DNA of 64,000 bases, from the NCBI GenBank assembly GCA_044507625.1, contig JBIQJE010000005.1, forward strand, positions 62,001 to 126,000, read 5' to 3'. Source of the stretch: Hyphomicrobium_A sp044507625. GTDB taxonomy: Bacteria > Pseudomonadota > Alphaproteobacteria > Rhizobiales > Hyphomicrobiaceae. Every line of letters starts with the position of its first letter. Position 1 is the first letter of the stretch. Made by a program: the position numbers and the translations under genes. The notes under the pieces are model-generated. The model was not told the origin of the DNA, made no database searches, and saw only the letters and a list, made by a program, of their open reading frames with translations. Of the stretch, positions 25,412 to 34,084 are shown one piece after another.

Positions 25412-28324
25412 TTACCAGGTGAGCTGAGCACCGGCGCGGCCGCCGACCGTGGTCTCGCTGCCGCGACGTCCGTAGCTCTGCTCCGTTAGACTCACGCCGA
25501 CAGCACCGGAGATTGCCAGGCGCTCGCCGGTTCCGAAGAGGTCCCGTCCGACTACACCGACCGCGCTGAAGCCGAGGGCGACGTTGTCGTTCCAGTAGGA
25601 GATGTTTCCGGCGATGCCAAAGGTCTCGTTGCCGACGAGATCCGGATTCTCGAGCGCCATGGCGATCGCAACGCCGCTGTTGAGCTCGCTGAGGGCGCTG
25701 AAGATGGCGCCGCCATCGGAGGCCAGGTGACCGTTGGCGTCTGTCGTCACGACCTCGAGCGGTCCGGTCTGGCGCGACAGGCTCTTGCCCGACGTGATGC
25801 CCGGCGTCGTGTACGTGGCCGAGCCGTCCTTCGCACCGAGGCTCACCTCGTCGACGAACTCACTGCGTGCACCGTAGCCGATGGCGGTGGAGCGTTCGTG
25901 CGCGTCGGCGACCTGGGCGTCCGAACCAACCGCCGTCGAGTTTTGCGCACCGGCCCGCGCACCCGTACCGACCGAGATCGTGTTGGAAGCGGCGATGCCG
26001 TTACCGGCGCCGGTGCCGACGGCGATGTTGCTGTCACCCGTCACGCCGTTTCCAGCAAACGCGCCGCTCGCCTGGTTGTCGAAGCCGTTGACACCATTAC
26101 CCGAGCCGAAGCCGCTGGCCTGGTTGCCCGCGCCGGCTACTCCGTTGCCTGAGAAAGCACCGGCGGCCTGGTTGCTGAAGCCGGTTACGTCGTTGCCGGA
26201 GCCGATACCATTCGCGACGTTACCTGCGCCCTCGACACCGTTGCCGGAGAAAGCGCCCGCGGCTTGGTTGCTGAAGCCGATCACATCGTTCCCAACCGCG
26301 AGGCCCGCTGCCTGATTGTTCACGCCCTCGACGTTGTTGCCGGAGAGCGCGCCAGACGCCTGGTTGTTGAGACCGGTCACATCGTTGCCGACTGCAAGTC
26401 CGTCGGCTTGGTTGCCCACACCGGCCACGTTGTTACCCGAGAAGGCACCGGAGGCCTGGTTCGCCAATCCGATCACTATGTTGCCGCTGGCGAAGCCCGA
26501 GGCGCCGTTGCCCATGCCGGTGACGCCGTTGCCGGAGAAGGTTCCAGCGGCGGTGTTGAAGTCGCCCTCGACGATGTTGCCGCTGGCGAAACCCGAGGCG
26601 CCGTTGCCGGTGCCGGTGACGCCGTTGCCGGAGAAGGTTCCAGCGGCGGTGTTGAAGTCACCATCGACAAGGTTGCCGCTGCCGAAGCCGGAGGCGCCGT
26701 TGCCCATGCCGGTGACGCCGTTGCCGGAGAAGGTTCCGGCGGCGGTGTTGAAGTCACCATCGACGATGTTGCCGCTGCCGAAGCCCGAGGCGCCGTTGCC
26801 CATGCCGGTGACGCCATTGCCGGAGAAGGTTCCGGCGGCGGTGTTGAAGTCGCCCTCGACGATGTTGCCGCTGGCGAAGCCCGAGGCGCCGTTGCCGGTA
26901 CCGGTGACGCCGTTGCCGGAAAAAGTTCCGGCAGCGGTGTTGAAGTCGCCCTCGACGATGTTGCCGCTGGCGAAGCCCGAGGCACCGTTGCCGGTGCCGG
27001 TGACGCCGTTGCCGGAAAAAGTTCCGGCAGCGGTGTTGAAGTCGCCCTCGACGATGTTGCCGCTGGCGAAGCCCGAGGCACCGTTGCCGGTGCCGGTGAC
27101 GCCGTTGCCGGAGGCATTACCGACGACCGAGTTGTTGTCGCCGCTTACGGCATTACCCGACGCAACGCCGGTGGCGGAGTTTCCATCACCCGTGACACCG
27201 TTGCCGGACAGGTTGCCGAGGATCGAATTGTTGCTGCCGGAGACGAGGTTGCCTGAGCCGTCGCCGATGGCCTTATTGCTATCCCCAGAAACACCGTTGC
27301 CGGAGGCATTACCGACGACCGAGTTGTTATCGCCGCTTACGGCATTACCTGACGCAAGTCCGGTGGCGGAGTTTCCATCGCCCGTGACACCGTTGCCGGA
27401 CAGGTTGCCGAGGATCGAATTGTTGCTGCCGGAGACGAAGTTGCCTGAGCCATCGCCGATGGCCTTATTGCCATCGCCGGTCACGCCGTTGCCGGAGGCA
27501 TTACCGACGACCGAGTTGTTGTCGCCGCTTACGGTATTACCTGACGCAAGTCCGGTGGCGGAGTTTCCATCACCCGTGACACCGTTGCCGGACAGGTTGC
27601 CGAGGATCGAATTGTTGCTGCCGGAGACGAAGTTGCCGCTGCCTGAGCCTACGATATTGTTGCCGTCGCCAGTAACACTATTGCCGGACGCTGTGCCTAT
27701 AATCGAGTTGTTGTCCCCGTTGATGCCGTTTCCGGATGCCGAGCCGAATATCGAGTTTCCGTCGCCGGTAATTCCAATTCCGGATAGCGAACCCATTACA
27801 GTATTGAAGTCGCCATTGACGTTGATACCGCTGCCGGAACCAATGAACGTATTATTGTTATTATTGGCATTCGATCCGAGGCCGGCCCCGGCACCGATAG
27901 CCGTCGTTCCAGCCCCCTCAGCGACAGCACCTGCGCCGATAGCCGTAGCGAAGTTGTCGCGAGCGGTCGCGCCAGTGCCAACCGCGGTTGTTCCAGTTAC
28001 GATGCCGCTCAATCCCGTTCCGCTTGCATTGGCGCCCTGCCCGACTGCGGTTCCACCGATGGAGAAGCTGGCATTTGCGTCGGGGCCAACGGCTGTAGAG
28101 TTGAGACTGTTATTTACGTTAGCGTTTTGCCCGCAAGCGAACGAATTAAGTCCAGCGGTGTCAGTTGCTCCGGAGTCTCCCCCTGAGCCACCTGGGACTG
28201 TGCCACATGTAACTGCAAACGCGGAACTCGGCACCGAAGCAGCCAATATCGCTGCGAGAGCGATGGCGCTAGCGCCGGCAATCAGGCGCTTCTTAGACCC
28301 ATTCCCCCCGGAAACAGTACGCAT
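25412..28324 (-). CDS. Trimeric autotransporter adhesin (YadA/Oca type)
   Basis: 970 residues from ATG 28324, with TAGGAG about 9 bases upstream. Long signal peptide (~1-37, ends SSAFA). The passenger (~38-880) is built from 16-residue Asn/Gly-rich units of the type [AGL]SGNxVxGxxNxAxG, an extended beta-roll. The C-terminal ~80 residues are the YadA anchor (ELNSGVAIAMALENPDLVGN ... AGAQLTW, ending in Trp), the 12-stranded trimeric barrel part. There is no stalk coiled coil of note. Surface adhesion, perhaps to substrate or other cells, is inferred. Not in an operon; a strong terminator follows. Confidence 0.93.
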   Translation of the reverse strand: MRTVSGGNGSKKRLIAGASAIALAAILAASVPSSAFAVTCGTVPGGSGGDSGATDTAGLNSFACGQNANVNNSLNSTAVGPDANASFSIGGTAVGQGANASGTGLSGIVTGTTAVGTGATARDNFATAIGAGAVAEGAGTTAIGAGAGLGSNANNNNNTFIGSGSGINVNGDFNTVMGSLSGIGITGDGNSIFGSASGNGINGDNNSIIGTASGNSVTGDGNNIVGSGSGNFVSGSNNSILGNLSGNGVTGDGNSATGLASGNTVSGDNNSVVGNASGNGVTGDGNKAIGDGSGNFVSGSNNSILGNLSGNGVTGDGNSATGLASGNAVSGDNNSVVGNASGNGVSGDSNKAIGDGSGNLVSGSNNSILGNLSGNGVTGDGNSATGVASGNAVSGDNNSVVGNASGNGVTGTGNGASGFASGNIVEGDFNTAAGTFSGNGVTGTGNGASGFASGNIVEGDFNTAAGTFSGNGVTGTGNGASGFASGNIVEGDFNTAAGTFSGNGVTGMGNGASGFGSGNIVDGDFNTAAGTFSGNGVTGMGNGASGFGSGNLVDGDFNTAAGTFSGNGVTGTGNGASGFASGNIVEGDFNTAAGTFSGNGVTGMGNGASGFASGNIVIGLANQASGAFSGNNVAGVGNQADGLAVGNDVTGLNNQASGALSGNNVEGVNNQAAGLAVGNDVIGFSNQAAGAFSGNGVEGAGNVANGIGSGNDVTGFSNQAAGAFSGNGVAGAGNQASGFGSGNGVNGFDNQASGAFAGNGVTGDSNIAVGTGAGNGIAASNTISVGTGARAGAQNSTAVGSDAQVADAHERSTAIGYGARSEFVDEVSLGAKDGSATYTTPGITSGKSLSRQTGPLEVVTTDANGHLASDGGAIFSALSELNSGVAIAMALENPDLVGNETFGIAGNISYWNDNVALGFSAVGVVGRDLFGTGERLAISGAVGVSLTEQSYGRRGSETTVGGRAGAQLTW
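26500..27640 (-). repeat. Nested tandem repeats in the adhesin gene
   Basis: Two blocks of high-identity DNA repeats. At ~26500-27110 about six 96-bp units encode 32-residue blocks that include SGNGVTG and FNTAAGTF. At ~27110-27640 about three 192-bp units encode 64-residue blocks with SGSNNSILGN, SATG and NNSVVGN. Both are multiples of the 48-bp (16-residue) module. Copy number is likely to vary by recombination or be collapsed in assembly. Confidence 0.9.
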
Positions 28325-28747
28325 TACGAAAACTCCTACTGAAATACACCCTCACGCCGGAAGATCCGGCGTCGCCACTGGTTAGTCCGAGCGGTGGGAT
28401 CGGTTCGGCGATTTGAAAAATAGATCGCCTGAAAAAAACCTGGACTTCCCCCCGACGCAAAACAAACGGTTCGATCCACTGTCGGCAGCGACGATCGAAA
28501 TGCGAATACACCGCCTACCGACTTTCAGCAGATAAGCTCAGCGCTTGGATGCTCGACAAGAGAAATACGAGCACAACTTAGAGTTTGGGGATGCACTGTG
28601 GCGAGCGCGTTACACACGTCGCTCAACGCACAATCGTAATCCATTGATATGACGATGAAAAGCTTGATACGCCCGTGACCTGCTCAGACGAGTAATTGAA
28701 CAGGAGCCGCTGCGCTTCGGCGGGGTCGTTGGCGCACTACAACCTGT
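28325..28747. other. Upstream region of the adhesin gene, no gene seen
   Basis: About 420 bp, more AT-rich than its surroundings. No ORF with a ribosome site and domain, no tRNA and no repeat. It should contain the adhesin promoter and perhaps a leader. I cannot place a confident -35/-10 pair. Confidence 0.35.
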
Positions 28748-29347
28748 TCAGTTTGCCGGCCCCTTGCCCTTCGCGGGCGTCGTCCCGGCCTGCGGAGCCT
28801 TGGCCGCCGGTGCTTTTGCCTTTTCTTTTGCCGCGGCTTTCGGCTGCTGCGCGGCAGCGGCGGGCGGCGTCTGCATATCGACAATGATGGCAGAGAGGCG
28901 CCACTGGTTGTTGATGTGCTCGAAGCCCATGTCGAACAGCACGCGCTCGGGGCGGGTATCGATATAGCCGGTCATGCGCAGCATGCCGTTCGACTGAATG
29001 GCGGCTGGGCGTACAAGCTTCGGATCGAAAAAGAGGATCGGCGAAAAATCGATGCTGCGGTTACGCAGGGTTGCGAAGATCTCGCCCAGGCGCGCGTCGG
29101 TGTTGGATGCCTGGAACTGCGGCGTGCCCAAATCGCGCAGCACGGAATAGTTGCCGGTCTGGTTGGCCTGGCTCAGCGCGATCAGCGTCGTGCGGATCAT
29201 CATGTTGAGCTTATAGGCGTCGGGCAGCTGCGAGGCGGTTTCCGCAACGGCGATGGGCGTCGTGGATGGGGTCTGCGCCAGGAGCGGCGGCACGGGAAGC
29301 ATGCCCAGCAATGCCGCCGGCACCAATGCGATCTGCGCTCTGCGCAC
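28748..29347 (-). CDS. Secreted hypothetical protein
   Basis: 199 residues from GTG 29347 (VRRAQIALVPAALLGMLPVP), preceded by GGGGGCGGCAA. Signal peptide cleaved near LLAQT. The mature part has a single compact domain (~35-165: TTLIALSQANQTGNYSVLRDLGTPQFQ, FATLRNRSIDFSPILFFDP, TGYIDTRPERVLFDMGFEHINNQWRLS), which resembles small nuclear-transport-factor-2-like or lumazine-binding folds. A Lys/Ala/Pro-rich tail follows. Periplasmic, function unknown. Confidence 0.8.
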   Translation of the reverse strand: MRRAQIALVPAALLGMLPVPPLLAQTPSTTPIAVAETASQLPDAYKLNMMIRTTLIALSQANQTGNYSVLRDLGTPQFQASNTDARLGEIFATLRNRSIDFSPILFFDPKLVRPAAIQSNGMLRMTGYIDTRPERVLFDMGFEHINNQWRLSAIIVDMQTPPAAAAQQPKAAAKEKAKAPAAKAPQAGTTPAKGKGPAN

Positions 29348-29505
29348 TTGCCGCCCCCGTCTCGTCAGATGAGCCCATACCGCGGGTATATGCGTCACAT
29401 GCTCCGGTACCCGCAACGCACACGGCACAGCAGGATTAAGCGATTAAAGGAGCGTGGCCTTTTGAGGGCCGGATTTCCGGCCGGCCGGAAGGGACACTCG
29501 GGCTA

Positions 29506-29775
29506 TCACCGCCGCGCCCGATGCTTTTTTCCGCGATAGGGGGCCCTATAGGCGCGCGGGCCGCCGTGGTCGAGGCGCTCGCAGAACCCGCTACGCGTGC
29601 CGCTCAGGCAGCCATAGCGCTCCAGGAGCTCGGCATCGCGGGCATTCGTCGGGCCGCCTGCCCGGGCGTTGGCCCGTGCCGCCTCGACCTCCCAATAGGA
29701 ATCGGCGGAAACGGCGGTCGGGGCTGCGAGGAGAACCGTTGCCGCCGCGAGCGCCAGGGAAGGTCCGATTTTCAT
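29506..29775 (-). CDS. Small secreted basic protein
   Basis: 89 residues from ATG 29775 (MKIGPSLALAAATVLLAAPT), with AAGGAG 8-9 bases upstream. Signal peptide ends AVSA. The mature part has two cysteines (YGCLSGTRSGFCERL), which could form a disulfide, and a strongly basic end (YRGKKHRARR). No family is recognised. Confidence 0.7.
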   Translation of the reverse strand: MKIGPSLALAAATVLLAAPTAVSADSYWEVEAARANARAGGPTNARDAELLERYGCLSGTRSGFCERLDHGGPRAYRAPYRGKKHRARR

Positions 29776-29898
29776 CCCATACTCCTTGCAGTGCATCCAC
29801 CAGCGGATGCGGGCGTTGCCAGTTACCTAAGCAGCGCCGCGGCGATTGCCAGCCCCCGTTGCTTCCGAAGCCGAAACGGCGGCGTAAACAAAAACGCT

Positions 29899-31389
29899 TC
29901 AATCCGATGTGCTGGCGGATGCGCTGGCCGCGCGCGCGCAGCGCCTGAGGAGCTGGATGCCCCGCTCGATCTGGCGCTCGTCGAGGCTGGCGTATCCCAT
30001 GAGCAGGCCCACCCTGTCGGGCCGCGAGGCGCCGGACTGGGGATCGAACAGTGGCGACACGGGGTAGATGCCGAGCCCCATGGTCCGGGCGCGCTTGATG
30101 AGGGCGCCCTCCATGGCCTGCGGGACCGCCTTCAGCCAGACGACAATGTGCAACCCCGCATCCGCGCCCTCAATAGCGACCTGATCGCCGAACTCCCGCG
30201 CGAGCGCTTTGAGCAGCGCGGCGCGGCGCTGGCCGTTTCTGCGGCGCATGGCGCGGATATGCCGTTCGTAGACGCCGCTTTCGATGAGGCTCGCCAGAGC
30301 CTCCTGGTCGAACACCGGCGTGTGGCGGTCCATGAGCTGCTTGGCGGCGGCGAACACGTCGACAAGCTGCGGCGGCACGACGAGATATCCGATGCGCAGC
30401 GTCGGCGAGAGCGTCTTTGAGACGGTGCCGAGATAGATCACGTTGCCCGCATCGCCCAGGCCATAGAGCGGTGGAACGGGATTGATGTCGTAGCGGAATT
30501 CACTGTCGTAATCGTCTTCGATGACATACGCGCTCGAGCGGCGCGCCCACGCAAGAAGCTGGTGCCGGCGGCCCATGGGCATCACCGCCCCCATGGGGAA
30601 CTGGTGCGAGGGGGTGACGTAGGCGAGCTGCGCCTTTGTCTTGCCGAGGCGTTCGGTGTCGAGACCGCTGCCATCGACCTCGATGGAAATGGGGTTTGCG
30701 CCGGTGGCGGCGAAGATCCTGCGCGCCATGCCGTAGCAGGGATCTTCGATCACGAAGCGGTCGCCCGGGTCGAGCAGGAGCCGCGCGCACAGATCCAGGC
30801 CCTGTTGGGATCCGTTGACGATGACGATCTGGTCGAGCTCACATCGCAGCATCCGCGCGCGCCAAAGATAACGTTGCAGAGCTGCGCGGAGCGGCCGCAA
30901 ACCGCAGGGATGATCGTAGGCCAGCGGCATCCCGCGCCGCGTGATGGCGGCGATGACGGCGCGCTTCCAGGCGAGGGTCGGAAAATCCGACGAAGCTAGA
31001 TCGCCGTAATGGAAATCGGCGACGAGCTTGCGGGAGTGCTCGCGGGCGCGGCGGGGAAAATCGGCCAGCCGCTGCCCGTATGATGCAAGACGCACCGGCC
31101 CCGGGGACGACTGCGCGTCGGCGCTCGGCGCCTGCTTCAAAATCGAAGAGGCAACGCGCGGGCGCGCACCGGGACGGATATCGATGAAGCCCTCGGCGGC
31201 GAGCTGCTCGTAAGCGGCGGTCACGGTGGTGCGCGAAACCGCGAGCTCGGCGGCGTGTGCGCGGGAGGACGGCAACAGTCCGTCCTGCTCGTACGCACCG
31301 CCGAGAATCTGGTCGCGGATGGCCTCATAGATCTGCCGGGCGCCCATGGCGGTGCGGCGCTTGGCTTTTCGCCTTTCGATCTGGACCAT
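29899..31389 (-). CDS. MocR/PdxR family regulator (GntR HTH plus aminotransferase-like domain)
   Basis: 496 residues from ATG 31389; a TTG at 31404 is possible. N-terminal GntR winged helix (~8-70: QIYEAIRDQILGGAYEQDG, LPSSRAHAAELAVSRTTVTAAYEQLAAEGFI), then a full aminotransferase-like domain (~115-490) with SQQGLDLCARLLLDPGD, the PLP lysine in GTVSKTLSPTLRIGYLV and VIEDDYDSEFRYD. MocR proteins use PLP to sense pyridoxal, GABA, taurine and similar compounds. It is divergent from the SRPBCC gene; the 73-bp gap probably holds an operator for both. Confidence 0.93.
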   Translation of the reverse strand: MVQIERRKAKRRTAMGARQIYEAIRDQILGGAYEQDGLLPSSRAHAAELAVSRTTVTAAYEQLAAEGFIDIRPGARPRVASSILKQAPSADAQSSPGPVRLASYGQRLADFPRRAREHSRKLVADFHYGDLASSDFPTLAWKRAVIAAITRRGMPLAYDHPCGLRPLRAALQRYLWRARMLRCELDQIVIVNGSQQGLDLCARLLLDPGDRFVIEDPCYGMARRIFAATGANPISIEVDGSGLDTERLGKTKAQLAYVTPSHQFPMGAVMPMGRRHQLLAWARRSSAYVIEDDYDSEFRYDINPVPPLYGLGDAGNVIYLGTVSKTLSPTLRIGYLVVPPQLVDVFAAAKQLMDRHTPVFDQEALASLIESGVYERHIRAMRRRNGQRRAALLKALAREFGDQVAIEGADAGLHIVVWLKAVPQAMEGALIKRARTMGLGIYPVSPLFDPQSGASRPDRVGLLMGYASLDERQIERGIQLLRRCARAASASASTSD

Positions 31390-31462
31390 CAATATTCCCG
31401 GCAACTGGCCGTTCTAGATATTCCAGTTTGCAGCTATCTGTAAGGAAGGCAAGTGCAGCCAG

Positions 31463-31939
31463 GTGCAGCGGTGCATGACCTCTTATGAAATCGGCGGTGC
31501 CGCTGGCAGTCAGCCTACGGATGTCATGTTTGCAGAGATCGTAGAGACAGCCACCAACCTCGCGAGCGTCATCGCGCCCGCATCCGTGACGATCGTGCGC
31601 AAGTTTCGCTCCGCGCCACACCGGGTATATGCGGCCTGGACCAAACCGGAGCTGCTCGCCCGCTGGCTGGTGCCGGATAGCGATACCGTCACATCGGCCG
31701 TCAGCGAATGCCGCAAGGGCGGTCAGTTCCGCCTCTCGGCGCGGCACCCCAACGGGCAGCCGTATGTGTTGAGCGGGCGCTTCGTCGAACTCGCGGAGGA
31801 CCGCCGCGTGGTGCTGTCGTGGTTCTATGAGGGCCCATGCGAGGCATTGCGCAGCAAACTCTCCATGGTTACTGCGGAGTTGCGCAGCATCGGCAGCGAC
31901 ACCACCGAGTGCACCGTGACGCACGAGCGGATCGGCTAA
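31463..31939 (+). CDS. SRPBCC/AHSA1-type protein, short at the C-terminus
   Basis: Up to 158 residues (GTG 31463; ATG 31475 also possible). After ~38 residues of non-domain sequence comes VTIVRKFRSAPHRVYAAWTKPELLARWLVPD, GGQFRLSARHPNGQPYVLSGRF and DRRVVLSWFY, all typical of the AHSA1-like START fold. It stops at TECTVTHERIG, where relatives usually continue ~25 residues with a Trp-containing final helix. It may be a truncated gene or a divergent family member. Ligand unknown. Divergent to the MocR gene. Confidence 0.75.
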   Translation: MQRCMTSYEIGGAAGSQPTDVMFAEIVETATNLASVIAPASVTIVRKFRSAPHRVYAAWTKPELLARWLVPDSDTVTSAVSECRKGGQFRLSARHPNGQPYVLSGRFVELAEDRRVVLSWFYEGPCEALRSKLSMVTAELRSIGSDTTECTVTHERIG

Positions 31940-31978
31940 CGGCGCCGGCCGCACGGAAGCGGGCGCAGAGGGGCGGGA

Positions 31979-33517
31979 TCAAGCGCCGGCGCTCGCTGCG
32001 ACCTCCCCGGTGCCCTGAACCCCGGCCTCTTGAATTTCGACATCTCCTGCCTTCCGTGCACCGATGCGCGCGAACAGAACATCGACGCGGCGGCGCTCCT
32101 CCGCGCTCTGGGGAATGAGATAGGCGCACGCGACGTAGATCGCGAGATTGACACAGAGCGCAACGAGGCCCGACGTCAGCCCGTAGGCCCAGGGTAGCGA
32201 CATGGGCGAGAAATACTCGAGCACAATCGCCAATGCGAAACCCACCGTCATGCCGGCAATGGCGCCGACGTGATTTCCGCGGCGCCAGAAAAGGCCGAGG
32301 AACTGCGGCACCGCGAGCTGGATGACGCACTGATACGCCAGGATCGCGATCGAGAAGAGTTTCGGCAGATCGAGACAGGCGAGCCAGGCCGAGAACAGCG
32401 TCAGGAGCACCATGCCGCCCTTGGCGATGAAGATGAGCTGCCTGTGATCGAGCGCCCAGTAATTGCCGACGAGATCGTTCGCGAGCTGGGTGCCGGTGGC
32501 CTGGATATGGCCGTCTATGTTGCCCATCGAGGCGGCCATGACGATGACGCCCGCCAGCGCAAGCACCCACAGCCCGCCCGCTTCCCTGCTCACGATGAAG
32601 ATGACCTCATCGGGGCGCTCGGCAACGCCGGGAATTTGCGATCCAAGCATCCCGAAGATCAGCAACGCCGCGCCGAATACGAGGGCAACGGGCACCGCGA
32701 GCGCAGCCGACTTCTTGAGGCTGCGCACGCCGTCGGCGGTGTAGAGGCGCACGAAGATCGCCGGCCAGCACCAGCCTCCGATCGTGCCGGTGAGCAGCAG
32801 ACTGAAGACGAACAGCGGGCCTTCCGTCGAGCCGAGGCCGGGTATCGCGAGCATGCCCGGCTTGAGCGTGTCGAAGGTGATGCCTTTCACCGTCACCATC
32901 CAGTAGATCATGCCGGCGAGGACGATCGTTCCACCCACGTAGGCGATGAGCCCCTGCGCCATATCGGAGATGACGACGCCGCGCATGCCCATCCACACGG
33001 TCCAGATCTGCCGCAGGCCGATCACCGCAACGCTGACCATGACGGCGCTGGAGAACGACAGCGTATGCAGCGACATGTGCTGGAACAGGAAGCCCAGGGA
33101 CAGCATGCCCATGATCAGCCACGGCAACCCCGACACGATGCCGAGCAGAGCGCTGATGGGGCGCATATGGCGCGAGCCGAAGCGCAGGGCGAGAATGTCC
33201 GACTGCGTGCGCAGGTCGAAGGCCTTGCCCCATACCCAGACGGGCTTCGCCATCAGATACATCAGCACCACCGTGAGCATGGTGTAGGTGACGAAATAGA
33301 ACGACAGCGCGCCGACACTCGCCGCCATGCCGCCGAAGGCCGTGATGACGGCGCCGGGGAAATAGGTGTTGAGGAACGACATGGCCTGGAAGCGAGCGTC
33401 GAACGAGCGCCCTCCGACCGCGTAATCGGAAAAGGTCCGATCCCTTATCCAGCTCATGGTCAGAACGGCCACGATGAACAGGAAGAACGCGGCGAGCGCG
33501 CCGAAGGTGATGATCAT
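31979..33517 (-). CDS. Sodium:solute symporter (SSS family)
   Basis: 512 residues, ~13 membrane helices, beginning MIITFGALAAFFLFIVAVLT. Family landmarks: YAVGGRSFDARFQAMSFLNTYFPG, VVISDMAQGLIAYVGGTIV and the core helix ASMGNIDGHIQATGTQLANDLVG. SSS carriers take up sugars, amino acids, organic acids or urea with Na+; the substrate cannot be read. Its ATG overlaps the stop of the small upstream membrane gene (ATGA), the usual arrangement in which a short hydrophobic subunit precedes the carrier. The C-terminal tail is soluble. Confidence 0.93.
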   Translation of the reverse strand: MIITFGALAAFFLFIVAVLTMSWIRDRTFSDYAVGGRSFDARFQAMSFLNTYFPGAVITAFGGMAASVGALSFYFVTYTMLTVVLMYLMAKPVWVWGKAFDLRTQSDILALRFGSRHMRPISALLGIVSGLPWLIMGMLSLGFLFQHMSLHTLSFSSAVMVSVAVIGLRQIWTVWMGMRGVVISDMAQGLIAYVGGTIVLAGMIYWMVTVKGITFDTLKPGMLAIPGLGSTEGPLFVFSLLLTGTIGGWCWPAIFVRLYTADGVRSLKKSAALAVPVALVFGAALLIFGMLGSQIPGVAERPDEVIFIVSREAGGLWVLALAGVIVMAASMGNIDGHIQATGTQLANDLVGNYWALDHRQLIFIAKGGMVLLTLFSAWLACLDLPKLFSIAILAYQCVIQLAVPQFLGLFWRRGNHVGAIAGMTVGFALAIVLEYFSPMSLPWAYGLTSGLVALCVNLAIYVACAYLIPQSAEERRRVDVLFARIGARKAGDVEIQEAGVQGTGEVAASAGA

Positions 33518-33747
33518 TGGTCGAAGTTTCCTGCGGCGACCTCGGCAAGGTAGGTGGCGGTGAGGCTTGCGCAGATGAAGAGCGCGACCGCGAGGAAATA
33601 GAAGATGGCGGCGGGCACTCCCATCACGCGCGTGTCCGCGGTGATCGACCAGTGCAAGGGCGGCGTCAGCGCAAGCAGCGCATCGAGAACGAACCACCCA
33701 TAGATCCACAACGGTATGCCGTTGCGGACGCCCTGCCCGCTATCCAT
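33514..33747 (-). CDS. Small membrane subunit upstream of the symporter
   Basis: 77 residues from ATG 33747 (MDSGQGVRNGIPLWIYGWFV), with GGAAGGGGAG about 5 bases upstream; the longer ORF to 33801 has no such site. Two membrane helices (~13-28 and ~45-66). The stop overlaps the symporter start by 4 bases, so translation is coupled. It resembles the small DUF3311/DUF997-like companions of SSS carriers. Confidence 0.8.
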   Translation of the reverse strand: MDSGQGVRNGIPLWIYGWFVLDALLALTPPLHWSITADTRVMGVPAAIFYFLAVALFICASLTATYLAEVAAGNFDQ

Positions 33748-34084
33748 GGCCGCTCCCCTTCCAACCGGCGTCTGCCGCGCCGTCGCCATGACGCCACTCA
33801 CGTTGGCGCTCGATGCACGCGCGACGTCAGATCACTTATCGGCTGCTGGGGCAGAGCACTTGAATGAACGTGCTGGCGCACGGGTGCGCGAGGCGTGGCG
33901 CGCCCCGGCGCAGCGGCATGGGAAATAGTGTTCTTCCCTCGCGCCCCCGCATTTCGCGGCCAAGAGGCGCTCGGGCGTCTCGGTCAAGACCGACGGATTT
34001 CCGGGGCTTCGGCAGTTCTGACTTAGAATTGCTAAGAACGGCGACTAGCGAAGGCGTTCCGCCAACCGCGAAACAGGGGGACCT
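33748..34084. other. Divergent intergenic region with an inverted repeat before the RND operon
   Basis: About 340 bp between the symporter unit and the RND adaptor gene. No gene seen. At 34015-34039 an imperfect inverted repeat (GTTCT-GA-CTTAG, AATTG, CTAAG-AAC) lies ~45 bp before the adaptor start in a more AT-rich patch. It is a candidate operator or promoter region. Confidence 0.45.

Noticed and set aside
25412..28324. CRISPR-like periodic repeats
   Set aside because: The repeats are in-frame, adjacent without unique spacers and encode an adhesin passenger.
26316..28385. 689-codon + strand ORF opposite the adhesin
   Set aside because: It is the antisense of the 48-bp repeats (translation is Pro/Leu/Ala repeats such as LPEKVPAAVLKSP). 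The sense strand has a signal peptide and YadA anchor.
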